Assembly: GCA_900542035.1 (NCBI GenBank)
Contig: UQMJ01000005.1
Span: 62,001-126,000 of the forward strand
DNA: 64,000 nucleotides
DNA from: an uncultured Clostridium sp.
GTDB taxonomy: Bacteria; Bacillota; Clostridia; Lachnospirales; Lachnospiraceae
Direction of reading: 5' to 3'
Part shown: positions 41,280-48,887 of the stretch, piece after piece
Layout of the letters: each line of letters starts with the position of its first letter
Numbering within the stretch: the stretch's first letter is position 1
The notes under the pieces: model-generated
Database searches by the model: none
What the model saw: only the letters and a program-made list of their open reading frames with translations
What the model was told of the DNA's origin: nothing
Made by a program: the position numbers and the translations under genes

Positions 41280-42056
41280 ATGAGACAAAGAATCGGTGTC
41301 TGGAAACAAGTGAAGGCTGTTTGCATTCTGGCCCTGGCAGCAGGTATGATAAGCGGGTGCAGCCTGAAAACTGCCGAAAACAGGGAAGCCCTCAGGATGT
41401 CTGGTATCGAAAAATTAGACGCAGGAGATTATGCCGGTGCGATTTCGGATCTGGAGGAAGCCCTGGATTTAGGAAAGGGCAGAGTCGGCAGCATGGAGCT
41501 GGATATTTTAAAATACAGGGCAGAGGCCGAGTATAAGATTGGAGATTACCGCGCGGCGGCCCATACCTACGATGTTTTAAGTCAGGTAGATGGAGAAAAG
41601 CCGGAATATGCAGGGCTGCACTGTCTGTTAAGTATTCGGGCAGGAGACACAGAAGAGGCGCTGGAAGCCTATCAGAAGCTGTACCAGCAACAGCAGGCTT
41701 CAGCAGAACTCTTAAAAGAGATGGGGCAGGCGTTGGAAGAAGAAGGCCAGACCGATGCAGCCTTAGAACTTTATGCACAGGCAGAGGCAGACGGTACGGC
41801 CGATTCTGTCATTTACAACCAGAAAGGCCTGTGCTACTTAGAACGGGGAGAATACCTGGCAGCAGGACAGGCCTTTCAGACAGGGCTGAATGCACCGGAC
41901 GGGAAGGCAAAAGCAGATCTGATGTTTAATTATGCAGTCGCATTGGAGTATCAGGGAGAGTATGAACAGGCCCTGGAGGCCTTTGAAGCTTATACAGCTC
42001 AGTTTGGTTCAGATGAACAGGCAGAACATGAAATTGCCTTTTTAAGAACCAGGTAA
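41280..42056 (+). CDS. TPR-repeat lipoprotein
   Basis: 258 residues from ATG 41280. The signal ends in a lipobox (ILALAAGMISGC, Cys near residue 26), so the protein is membrane-anchored and extracellular. Several tetratricopeptide repeats follow (GIEKLDAGDYAGAISDLEEAL; YRAEAEYKIGDYRAAAHTY; KGLCYLERGEYLAAGQAFQ; AVALEYQGEYEQALEAFE), a protein-interaction scaffold. The partner is unknown. It sits between dut and hflX with short gaps and appears part of the scpA-hflX operon. A TTG at 41250 would extend the N-terminus but spoil the signal. Confidence 0.85.
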   Translation: MRQRIGVWKQVKAVCILALAAGMISGCSLKTAENREALRMSGIEKLDAGDYAGAISDLEEALDLGKGRVGSMELDILKYRAEAEYKIGDYRAAAHTYDVLSQVDGEKPEYAGLHCLLSIRAGDTEEALEAYQKLYQQQQASAELLKEMGQALEEEGQTDAALELYAQAEADGTADSVIYNQKGLCYLERGEYLAAGQAFQTGLNAPDGKAKADLMFNYAVALEYQGEYEQALEAFEAYTAQFGSDEQAEHEIAFLRTR

Positions 42057-42069
42057 TTTTGGAGAATAT

Positions 42070-43341
42070 ATGGCAGAATTAATTGATTTAAAAGAAACGG
42101 AAGAACGGGTTATTTTGATTGGCGTCAGCCAGGGAGACGGAAGCGATGCCGAACAGTCCCTTCTGGAACTGGAGGAGCTGGTAAGGACAGCTGGAGCCGC
42201 AAGCGTGGGAACCGTAATCCAGAAACGGGAACAGGCCCATCCTGGAACCTACCTGGGAAAGGGAAAGCTTCAGGAAGTAAAAGAGCTTTTGTGGGAACTG
42301 GACGCCACCGGAGTGGTCTGCGACGATGAGCTTTCTCCCGCCCAGCTGCGCAACATGGAGCAGATTCTGGATACAAAGATTATGGACCGGACGATGGTAA
42401 TCCTGGATATTTTTGCCGCCCGCGCCCATACCAGAGAAGGTAAGATTCAGGTAGAACTGGCCCAGCTAAAGTATCGGGCAGTGCGTCTGGTAGGAATGAG
42501 AGATTCCCTGTCCCGTCTGGGCGGCGGCATCGGAACCAGGGGGCCTGGAGAGAAGAAACTGGAGATAGACAGAAGACGGATTCACGACCGGATTGGCCAG
42601 TTAAAGAGAGAACTGGAAGAAGTAAAACGCCATCGGGAGATTCAGCGGAAACAGCGGCAGAGCAGTCAGGTTATGACGGCGGCCATCGTAGGCTATACCA
42701 ACGCAGGAAAGTCAACGCTGTTAAATGTGCTGACAGATGCAGGAATCCTGGCAGAAGATAAATTGTTTGCAACCCTGGATCCCACTACCAGAGGACTAAC
42801 CCTTCCAGGCGGACAGAAGATCCTTCTTACCGATACGGTAGGATTTATCCGGAAATTGCCCCACCATCTGATAGAGGCGTTTAAAAGCACTCTGGAGGAG
42901 GCAAAATACAGCGACATTATTTTGCACGTAGTAGACTGCTCCAATCCCCAGATGGAAGAACAGATTTACGTGGTTTATGAAACCCTGCGCCAGCTGGAGG
43001 TTACGGGAAAGACCATTGTGACCGTATTTAATAAAATTGACAAGCTGACAGAAGGTGTGATTTTAAGAGATATCCAGGCAGATTATCAGGTACGGATTTC
43101 TGCTGCGGACGGTCAGGGGCTGGATGAATTAAAAGAGATTCTGGAAAAGATAGTCCAGAGCAGCAGGGTCTATCTGGATCAGATTTATTCCTATCAGGAG
43201 GCTGGAATCATTCAGAAAATCAGGCAGTCAGGGACGCTGATTTCCGAAGAATACGAGGAAGACGGCATCCATGTAAAGGCCTATGTACCGGCAGAACTGT
43301 TTGGCCGGCTGCTCTTGGGAGATCAAAAGAAGTTTTATTAA
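42070..43341 (+). CDS. hflX: Ribosome-associated GTPase HflX
   Basis: A 423-residue Obg-HflX GTPase that binds the 50S subunit and rescues stalled or heat-damaged ribosomes. The N-terminal domain contains TYLGKGKLQEVKELLWE, followed by the Gly-rich linker LGGGIGTRGPGEKKLE. The G domain has G1 VGYTNAGKSTLLN, G2 at the TTRGL loop, G3 DTVGFI, G4 FNKIDK and G5 ISAADGQG. Length is normal. It is the last gene of the scpA operon and is followed by a long inverted repeat. Confidence 0.96.
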   Translation: MAELIDLKETEERVILIGVSQGDGSDAEQSLLELEELVRTAGAASVGTVIQKREQAHPGTYLGKGKLQEVKELLWELDATGVVCDDELSPAQLRNMEQILDTKIMDRTMVILDIFAARAHTREGKIQVELAQLKYRAVRLVGMRDSLSRLGGGIGTRGPGEKKLEIDRRRIHDRIGQLKRELEEVKRHREIQRKQRQSSQVMTAAIVGYTNAGKSTLLNVLTDAGILAEDKLFATLDPTTRGLTLPGGQKILLTDTVGFIRKLPHHLIEAFKSTLEEAKYSDIILHVVDCSNPQMEEQIYVVYETLRQLEVTGKTIVTVFNKIDKLTEGVILRDIQADYQVRISAADGQGLDELKEILEKIVQSSRVYLDQIYSYQEAGIIQKIRQSGTLISEEYEEDGIHVKAYVPAELFGRLLLGDQKKFY

Positions 43342-43348
43342 CAAATAT

Positions 43349-43406
43349 AATAAAACACAATATTTGGATTTGAAAATATTCCATTCCCCAGATATTGTGT
43401 TTTATT
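43349..43406 (+). terminator. 15-bp inverted repeat terminator after hflX
   Basis: AATAAAACACAATAT (43349-43363) pairs perfectly with ATATTGTGTTTTATT (43392-43406) across a 28-base loop. The T-rich 3' arm and following TTTTG make it a plausible terminator. Confidence 0.65.
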
Positions 43407-43423
43407 TTGCTTTCTGCTATAAT
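43395..43423 (+). promoter_or_regulatory. nrdD promoter (extended -10)
   Basis: TGCTATAAT (hexamer 43418-43423) is an extended -10, with TTGTGT (43395-43400) at a 17-base spacing inside the upstream terminator arm. Confidence 0.6.
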
Positions 43424-43577
43424 AAAACCCGTAGCGACTTTATCCCCAGTCTGCAGAAACGGGTTTTATGAAGGCGCTTGTCTTTTTGTCCGCAGGCAGA
43501 TCCGGATGGAAGCGCCTGGAAGCCCAGGCTATACAGGTATGAGAAAAAAAGGGTAAGTGAAAGGAGTCATGGGTAGG
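43424..43577 (+). promoter_or_regulatory. Structured leader RNA of nrdD, class unknown
   Basis: Two perfect stems occupy the leader: AAAACCCGT (43424-43432) with ACGGGTTTT (43459-43467), and AGGCGCTT (43472-43479) with AAGCGCCT (43510-43517). A third small pairing (AAGCCC...) may follow. I cannot match it to a known riboswitch: it lacks cobalamin-box features and there is no T-box sequence. Regulation of nrdD at RNA level is an inference. Confidence 0.5.
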
Positions 43578-45959
43578 ATGATTAAGGTAGTAAAACGTGA
43601 CGGAGAAGTAGCAGAGTTTAGGCTGACGAAGATTACAGAGGCAATCAAAAAGGCATTTAAGGCTACCAAGAAGGATTACAACAATGAGATTCTGGAGTTG
43701 TTGTCCCTTCGGGTAACTGCTGATTTCCAGCCAAAGATGAAAGACAGCACCATCAGCGTAGAAGAGATCCAGGACAGCGTAGAGCACGTACTGGAGCAGA
43801 CCGGATATACAGATGTGGCAAAGGCGTACATTTTATATAGAAAGCAGCGGGAAAAAATCCGCAATATGAAAAATACGATCCTGGATTACAAGGATGTTGT
43901 AAACAGCTATGTACAGGTAGAGGACTGGCGCGTAAAAGAAAACTCCACGGTTACCTATTCCGTAGGAGGTCTGATTTTAAGCAACTCCGGCGCCATTACT
44001 GCCAACTACTGGCTGTCTGAGATCTACGATCAGGAGATTGCCAACGCACACCGCAACGCAGACATCCATATTCACGATTTGTCCATGCTGACCGGATACT
44101 GTGCCGGATGGTCATTAAAGCAGCTTTTGTTAGAAGGATTAGGCGGAATCCCTGGAAAGATTACCTCTTCTCCGGCAAAGCACTTATCCGTTCTGTGCAA
44201 CCAGATGGTAAACTTTTTAGGAATCATGCAGAATGAATGGGCTGGCGCCCAGGCATTTTCTTCTTTCGATACTTACCTGGCTCCATTTGTGAAAGTTGAC
44301 AACTTATCCTATCCGGAAGTAAAGAAATGCATTGAGTCCTTTATTTATGGCGTTAATACCCCAAGCCGCTGGGGAACCCAGGCTCCGTTTTCCAACATTA
44401 CCTTAGACTGGACCGTTCCAAACGATATGGCAGAGATGAATGCCATCGTAGGCGGAAAAGAGATGGATTTTAAGTATAAGGACTGCAAGAAAGAAATGGA
44501 TATGGTCAATAAGGCGTTTATTGAGACCATGATTGAGGGCGATGCCAATGGACGCGGATTCCAGTACCCGATTCCAACTTATTCCATTACCAGGGATTTT
44601 GACTGGTCTGATACCGAAAATAACCGTCTGCTGTTTGAAATGACTGCAAAATACGGTACGCCGTACTTTTCCAACTACATCAACAGCGACATGGAGCCAA
44701 GCGACGTCCGTTCCATGTGCTGCCGTCTCCGTCTGGATTTAAGAGAACTGCGAAAGAAAACCGGCGGCTTCTTTGGATCCGGAGAGAGTACCGGTTCTGT
44801 AGGAGTTGTGACCATTAATATGCCGAGACTGGCGTACCTGTCCAAGGATGAGGCAGATTTCTATAAACGTCTGGATTATATGATGGATATTTCCGCCCGT
44901 TCTCTTCACATTAAGAGAGAGGTTATCAGTAAGCTGTTGGACAACGGCCTGTATCCATATACCAAACGCTATCTGGGAACGTTTGAAAACCACTTTTCTA
45001 CCATTGGTTTAGTAGGTATGAATGAAGCCGGACTAAATGCAAAGTGGCTTGGCGTGGATATGACCCATAAAGAGACCCAGGAGTTTTCTAAAGATGTGTT
45101 AAACCACATGAGGGAAAGACTGAAAGATTATCAGGAACAGTACGGCGATTTATATAACTTAGAGGCAACGCCGGCAGAGTCTACCAGCTACCGTCTGGCA
45201 AAGCACGACAAGAAGCGTTTCCCAGACATTAAGACTGCAAATGGAGACTGCGGGACTCCTTACTATACCAACAGTTCCCATCTTCCGGTTGGATATACTT
45301 CTGACGTTTTTGATGCCCTGGATATTCAGGATGAGCTACAGACCCTTTACACCTCTGGAACCGTATTCCATGCGTTCTTAGGGGAAAAGCTTCCAGACTG
45401 GAAGGCGGCCGCAAAACTGGTGCGCACCATTGCAGAAAACTACCGTCTGCCATACTACAGTATTTCTCCTACCTACTCCATCTGTAAGGATCACGGCTAT
45501 CTGGCAGGAGAGCATTTCAGCTGTCCGGTATGCGGGAAAGAGGCAGAAGTTTACAGCCGCATTACAGGCTATTACCGTCCGGTTAAAAACTGGAATGAAG
45601 GCAAGCTGGAAGAGTACAAGGCACGTAAGACCTACGATCCGATCCACTCCAGATTAAAGAGAAGCCATGCCATTGCCCATGCAGCAGAAGGGATTGAGGC
45701 AGAGCAGACAGGGAAGGAAACAGGAGAAGGCAGCAGGCTGTACCTGTTTACCACCAAGACCTGTCCCAACTGCAAGGCGGCAAAAGAATTTTTAAAGGAT
45801 GTGGATTATCAGATCATAGACGCGGAAGAAAATGAAGAGATGTCTGATAAGTATGGAATCATGCAGGCTCCTACCTTAGTCGTGGTAAAAGACGGCCAGG
45901 TAACCAAGTACGTAAACGCGTCCAATATCCGCAAATTTGCAGAGGAACAGAAAGAGTGA
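43578..45959 (+). CDS. nrdD: Anaerobic ribonucleoside-triphosphate reductase with fused C-terminal redoxin domain
   Basis: A 793-residue class III reductase. ATG 43578 has AAGGAG (43561-43566) upstream. Residues 1-95 are an ATP-cone (IKVVKRDGEVAEFRLTKI). The glycyl-radical barrel follows with RSMCCRLRLD (active-site Cys), the FGSGESTGSVGVVTINMPRL block and the Zn-site region SICKDHGYLAGEHFSCPVCG. The radical loop is SRITGYYRPVKNWNEGK, with the Gly of TGYY. From about residue 720 a glutaredoxin/thioredoxin-like domain is fused (LYLFTTKTCPNCKAAKEFL; APTLVVVKDG). That suggests electrons come from a redoxin (NrdD2/3-like) and not from formate. No nrdG activase gene is adjacent. Confidence 0.93.
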   Translation: MIKVVKRDGEVAEFRLTKITEAIKKAFKATKKDYNNEILELLSLRVTADFQPKMKDSTISVEEIQDSVEHVLEQTGYTDVAKAYILYRKQREKIRNMKNTILDYKDVVNSYVQVEDWRVKENSTVTYSVGGLILSNSGAITANYWLSEIYDQEIANAHRNADIHIHDLSMLTGYCAGWSLKQLLLEGLGGIPGKITSSPAKHLSVLCNQMVNFLGIMQNEWAGAQAFSSFDTYLAPFVKVDNLSYPEVKKCIESFIYGVNTPSRWGTQAPFSNITLDWTVPNDMAEMNAIVGGKEMDFKYKDCKKEMDMVNKAFIETMIEGDANGRGFQYPIPTYSITRDFDWSDTENNRLLFEMTAKYGTPYFSNYINSDMEPSDVRSMCCRLRLDLRELRKKTGGFFGSGESTGSVGVVTINMPRLAYLSKDEADFYKRLDYMMDISARSLHIKREVISKLLDNGLYPYTKRYLGTFENHFSTIGLVGMNEAGLNAKWLGVDMTHKETQEFSKDVLNHMRERLKDYQEQYGDLYNLEATPAESTSYRLAKHDKKRFPDIKTANGDCGTPYYTNSSHLPVGYTSDVFDALDIQDELQTLYTSGTVFHAFLGEKLPDWKAAAKLVRTIAENYRLPYYSISPTYSICKDHGYLAGEHFSCPVCGKEAEVYSRITGYYRPVKNWNEGKLEEYKARKTYDPIHSRLKRSHAIAHAAEGIEAEQTGKETGEGSRLYLFTTKTCPNCKAAKEFLKDVDYQIIDAEENEEMSDKYGIMQAPTLVVVKDGQVTKYVNASNIRKFAEEQKE

Positions 45960-45970
45960 TTGAAAGCAGC

Positions 45971-46017
45971 AGGGCGGGAAATGGTTCATATGAACCGTTC
46001 CTGCCCTGATTTTTTTA
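45971..46017 (+). terminator. nrdD terminator
   Basis: AGGGCGGGAAATGGTTCA (45971-45988) pairs with TGAACCGTTCCTGCCCT (45991-46007) with minor mismatches, followed by seven T. Confidence 0.9.
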
Positions 46018-46025
46018 CTTGATTT

Positions 46026-46091
46026 TGTAAAGGAAACTTGACAAAATGGTTTCAAGGTGCTAGAATCAAAATGTAAAGGAACCTTGTCAAA
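46026..46091 (+). repeat. Paired 20-bp direct repeats flanking the XRE promoter
   Basis: TGTAAAGGAAACTTGACAAA (46026-46045) and TGTAAAGGAACCTTGTCAAA (46072-46091) match at 18 of 20 positions, with starts 46 bp apart. The first covers the -35 and the second ends at the ribosome binding site. They are candidate operators for the encoded XRE protein. Confidence 0.75.
46038..46066 (+). promoter_or_regulatory. Promoter of the XRE/membrane-protein pair
   Basis: TTGACA (46038-46043), a 17-base spacer and TAGAAT (46061-46066). Confidence 0.88.
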
Positions 46092-46105
46092 GGAGGCGGT
46101 AATGG

Positions 46106-46321
46106 TTGGAAAACAGGGTTGAGGAATTCAGGAAGCAATTAGGATTGAACCAGGAAGAATTTGCGAAAGCAATCAGGGTTTCAAGGCAGACGATAAGCTC
46201 TATTGAAACTGGAAAATATAACCCGTCTTTGGATTTGGCATTTGAAATCGCTGATTTTTTTGGAAAGAGAATTGATGAAATTTTTATCCATGAAAGGAGA
46301 AGTAAGAGTGAAAAAAAGTAA
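46106..46321 (+). CDS. XRE-family HTH regulator (small)
   Basis: A 71-residue DNA-binding protein consisting almost only of the helix-turn-helix: FRKQLGLNQEEFAKAIRVSRQTISSIETGKYNPSLDLAFEIADFF, then GKRIDEIFI. The start is TTG 46106, with AGGAGG (46091-46096) 9 bases upstream. An ATG at 46102 is out of frame and gives only six codons. This small class usually autoregulates and controls the adjacent membrane-protein gene, which overlaps its end. The near-identical repeats around its promoter are the likely binding sites. Confidence 0.9.
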   Translation: MENRVEEFRKQLGLNQEEFAKAIRVSRQTISSIETGKYNPSLDLAFEIADFFGKRIDEIFIHERRSKSEKK

Positions 46322-46754
46322 TCTGGCATATGGAATTGGGTATACAATTGCAGGAATTCTGTTTTTACTGATCGGGCTATTTACTGATACAAAATTAGAC
46401 AGTTTGATGTTTGGTTTTGCCGGAGCTGGAATGGTTCCTGGAATGATGAGGATTTATAAATATTTCTATTGGAATTCTGCAGATAACGCGGAGCGGTACA
46501 AAGAAAAAATGGAGGCAGAAGACATTGAACTGCACGATGAGCTAAAGGACAAAGTACGTGGGATTACGGCCCGCTATGTATATATGTATGGACTTTGCGT
46601 TTTAGCTGTATCAAGCGTTGTGTTTGCGGTGCTTGACAGTTTAGAAATTCTTGAGAATGGAAATCTATTTGTTCTATATTTATGCGCATATATCCTGTTT
46701 CAGTTTGTAAGCGGGCATATGGTTTTTAAGCGGATATTAAAAAAATATATGTGA
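46308..46754 (+). CDS. Small membrane protein paired with the XRE regulator
   Basis: A 148-residue membrane protein. GTG 46308 follows AAGGAG (46294-46299) and overlaps the regulator gene by 14 bases. It has four predicted membrane segments (YGIGYTIAGILFLLIGLF; a second at about 33-48; YVYMYGLCVLAVSSVVFAVL; FVLYLCAYILFQFVSG) and a charged loop between the pairs (YKEKMEAEDIELHDELKDK). I do not recognise a named family. XRE-plus-membrane-protein pairs like this are widespread in Firmicutes and of uncertain role. Confidence 0.75.
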   Translation: MKKSNLAYGIGYTIAGILFLLIGLFTDTKLDSLMFGFAGAGMVPGMMRIYKYFYWNSADNAERYKEKMEAEDIELHDELKDKVRGITARYVYMYGLCVLAVSSVVFAVLDSLEILENGNLFVLYLCAYILFQFVSGHMVFKRILKKYM

Positions 46755-46762
46755 AATATGAA

Positions 46763-46799
46763 CCCCATCCTGGAGACAATGCTTTTCTTCAGGACGGGG
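46763..46799. terminator. Hairpin between convergent genes
   Basis: CCCCATCCTG (46763-46772) pairs with CAGGACGGGG (46790-46799; one G-T pair). It lies between the membrane-protein gene (+) and the MATE gene (-). The T tracts are weak on both sides. Confidence 0.55.
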
Positions 46800-46810
46800 C
46801 TTTGCAAATG

Positions 46811-48184
46811 TTACGAAATGCCTTTCATTTTCCGGATTTTGCTGAACCACTTAAAGTAAACCAAGAATAAAATCGAGGTTACGGTCCAGGTTAAGGGGTA
46901 GCTGAAACAGATGGTTTTAATATCCGGATACAGGGGAACTGCCACTACAATCCAGACCACGCGGAGCAGGCAGACGCCAAGGGCCGTCATAATCATGGGA
47001 ATCCAGCAGTCTCCAATTCCGCGCAAAGCGCCGGAAAGGATTTCAATGCACACATAGGTAATCAGGGTAGGAACCAGGAAATGAAGGATTTCTACGCCTT
47101 TTGCAATGACCTCTGCGTCGGTAGTAAACAGCAGATAAATATACTGTCCGAACTGATAAAGGAGTAAGGAAAGGAAAATTGTGGCTCCGGCGCTGATGCC
47201 GAGACAGACGCGGATTCCCTTGTACACCCGATCCAGTTTTCCTGCGCCGAAGTTCTGTCCTACAAAGGTGGTAATGGAGATTCCAAAGGCGTTGATAATG
47301 GTCCAGTAAATCACGTCAATTTTGCCGTAAGCGGTCCATGCTGCCACTACATTGGTACCCAGGGCGTTGACGCTGGACTGGATGATAATGTTGGAAGCCG
47401 AATACATGACGGACTGAAGTCCTGCAGGCAGGCCGATCTGGATGATTCTCAGAAGCATATCCGGATGGATCCGGACTTCTCTCCAGTTTAATCGGTACAT
47501 ATCATCCGTTTTTAAAAGGGTTGCGATGACCAGAACAGCGGCTGCTAACTGGGAAAGGATGGTGGCCCAGGCAGCTCCGGCTACGCCCATGTGGAAAAAC
47601 AGTACCAGTACCACGTCCAGTACAATGTTGGTCATACAGCCGACAATCAGAAAATACAGAGGACGTTTGGAATCTCCGATTGCCCGCAAAATACCGGCTC
47701 CCATATTATAAAGAAGATTTCCGATTAGGCCCAGAAAATAAATACGCAGATACAGAATGGAATCTGCCATAGTCTCTTCAGGAGTCCCCATGGCTCGTAA
47801 CGCCGCAGGGGCAGTAATAAGGCCGACTGCCATAATGACCAGTCCTCCGGCAATGGAGAAGGCAACTGCAGTATGGACTGCCTGGGAAACCTTTGCCTGC
47901 TGTCTGGCGCCGTAAAACTGAGAGATAATAACCGTAGCGCCAGAAGACAGACCGATAAAAAAGCCGACCAGCAGGTTGATAATCATAGCGGCAGAACCGC
48001 CTACTGCGGCCAGGCCTTCCTTTCCCACAAACCGGCCTACGATAATGGCGTCTACCGTATTGTAAAGCTGCTGAAAAAAGGTTCCGAACAGAATGGGAAA
48101 GAAAAAGAGCAGAAGCTGTTTCCAGATTACGCCCTCAGTAATTTGATTCTGTACGGAGATAGAAGATTCTCTTTTGTGACTCAT
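46811..48184 (-). CDS. MATE-family efflux transporter
   Basis: A 457-residue transporter with about twelve membrane segments. The start at 48184 is chosen because GGAGG lies 5 bases upstream; the ATG at 48196 has only a distant site. Family landmarks are GVIWKQLLLFFFPILFGTFFQQLYNTVDAIIVGRFVG near the N-terminus, LSSGATVIISQFYGARQ, and the repeat in the second half (GLPAGLQSVMYSASNIIIQS; ISITTFVGQNFGAGK). This is the DinF/NorM-like group that exports drugs using Na+ or H+. It is convergent with the XRE pair. A LexA-like palindrome lies upstream (48270-48281). Confidence 0.93.
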   Translation of the reverse strand: MSHKRESSISVQNQITEGVIWKQLLLFFFPILFGTFFQQLYNTVDAIIVGRFVGKEGLAAVGGSAAMIINLLVGFFIGLSSGATVIISQFYGARQQAKVSQAVHTAVAFSIAGGLVIMAVGLITAPAALRAMGTPEETMADSILYLRIYFLGLIGNLLYNMGAGILRAIGDSKRPLYFLIVGCMTNIVLDVVLVLFFHMGVAGAAWATILSQLAAAVLVIATLLKTDDMYRLNWREVRIHPDMLLRIIQIGLPAGLQSVMYSASNIIIQSSVNALGTNVVAAWTAYGKIDVIYWTIINAFGISITTFVGQNFGAGKLDRVYKGIRVCLGISAGATIFLSLLLYQFGQYIYLLFTTDAEVIAKGVEILHFLVPTLITYVCIEILSGALRGIGDCWIPMIMTALGVCLLRVVWIVVAVPLYPDIKTICFSYPLTWTVTSILFLVYFKWFSKIRKMKGIS

Positions 48185-48225
48185 ACTGCCCTCCATAGAT
48201 TGAAAAAAATCCTTTAAATAAGATC

Positions 48226-48253
48226 ATTATACTTCCTTTTTCGGAAAAGGCAA
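48226..48253 (-). promoter_or_regulatory. MATE gene promoter
   Basis: On the minus strand, TTGCCT (48248-48253) and TATAAT (48226-48231) with a 16-base spacer. Confidence 0.6.
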
Positions 48254-48269
48254 TGGGAAACTTAAAAAA

Positions 48270-48281
48270 GAACATTTGTTC
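48270..48281. promoter_or_regulatory. LexA-like palindrome upstream of the MATE gene
   Basis: GAACATTTGTTC has the GAAC-N4-GTTC core with one mismatch to the RNRY centre. It sits about 17 bp upstream of the MATE -35 on the minus strand. Confidence 0.4.
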
Positions 48282-48346
48282 TATTTTACATCTATACTTT
48301 TGTGCGAAGCCATGCTATAATTTGAGATAACAAAACGAAATACCGC

Positions 48347-48814
48347 TTATCCGGCAGTCTTTTCCCTGGCTTTGGACAGCGCGGTTTCGATTGCGTTTAA
48401 GAGAACCTGGCAGGTATAGCGGGAACTGCTTTCATAGGAGATATTTTCCAGACTCTGATTTTTAAGAATCTGTGTCTCCAGCTGTTTCATAGAAGGTTCT
48501 GCGAGAGGATACATGGTGGCGATGGATTCGTCTAAAGCTACCAGGGAGACAGAGGTGATTTTGTTAGAGTCTACGGTAACTTCCACATTGGTGTGCTGGT
48601 TTCCTAACGATACGGATGCAGAATAGACTCCCGATATGTAAGAAGTCTTCAGCTCTGTGGATGAGACGGAAGGAGTTGTCTGGCTGGAATCCGCTTTTCT
48701 GGTGCGGAGCATAAAGAAAAATAAAATAATCAGCAGGAGAGCCAGGCCAATAAAAATGGCGGTATAAATGATTTCTTTCATTCGAAGTACGACTATTTTG
48801 GTGCGGGAACTCAT
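48347..48814 (-). CDS. Membrane-anchored FMN-binding-domain-like protein
   Basis: 155 residues. One N-terminal membrane helix (about 13-35, IIYTAIFIGLALLLIILFFFML) is followed by an extracytoplasmic domain like the FMN_bind fold: ISGVYSASVSLGNQHTNVEVTV, then ITSVSLVALDESIATMYPLAEPSM. In flavinylated members the flavin is attached to Thr/Ser in an SGAT-like motif. Here the matching region reads YESSSRYT, so covalent FMN attachment is doubtful. GGAGG lies 7 bases before the ATG at 48814. It is divergent from addB and stands alone. Its role is unknown. Confidence 0.7.
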   Translation of the reverse strand: MSSRTKIVVLRMKEIIYTAIFIGLALLLIILFFFMLRTRKADSSQTTPSVSSTELKTSYISGVYSASVSLGNQHTNVEVTVDSNKITSVSLVALDESIATMYPLAEPSMKQLETQILKNQSLENISYESSSRYTCQVLLNAIETALSKAREKTAG

Positions 48815-48887
48815 AGAAAGACCTCCGGATAAGTTTACTACAATCTATTAGAAACCAGAAGAAATTATGATAGGAAAGAAGGGCGTT

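Noticed and set aside
46102..46122. ATG 46102 as the XRE regulator start
   Set aside because: It is out of frame with the HTH and hits a stop after six codons.
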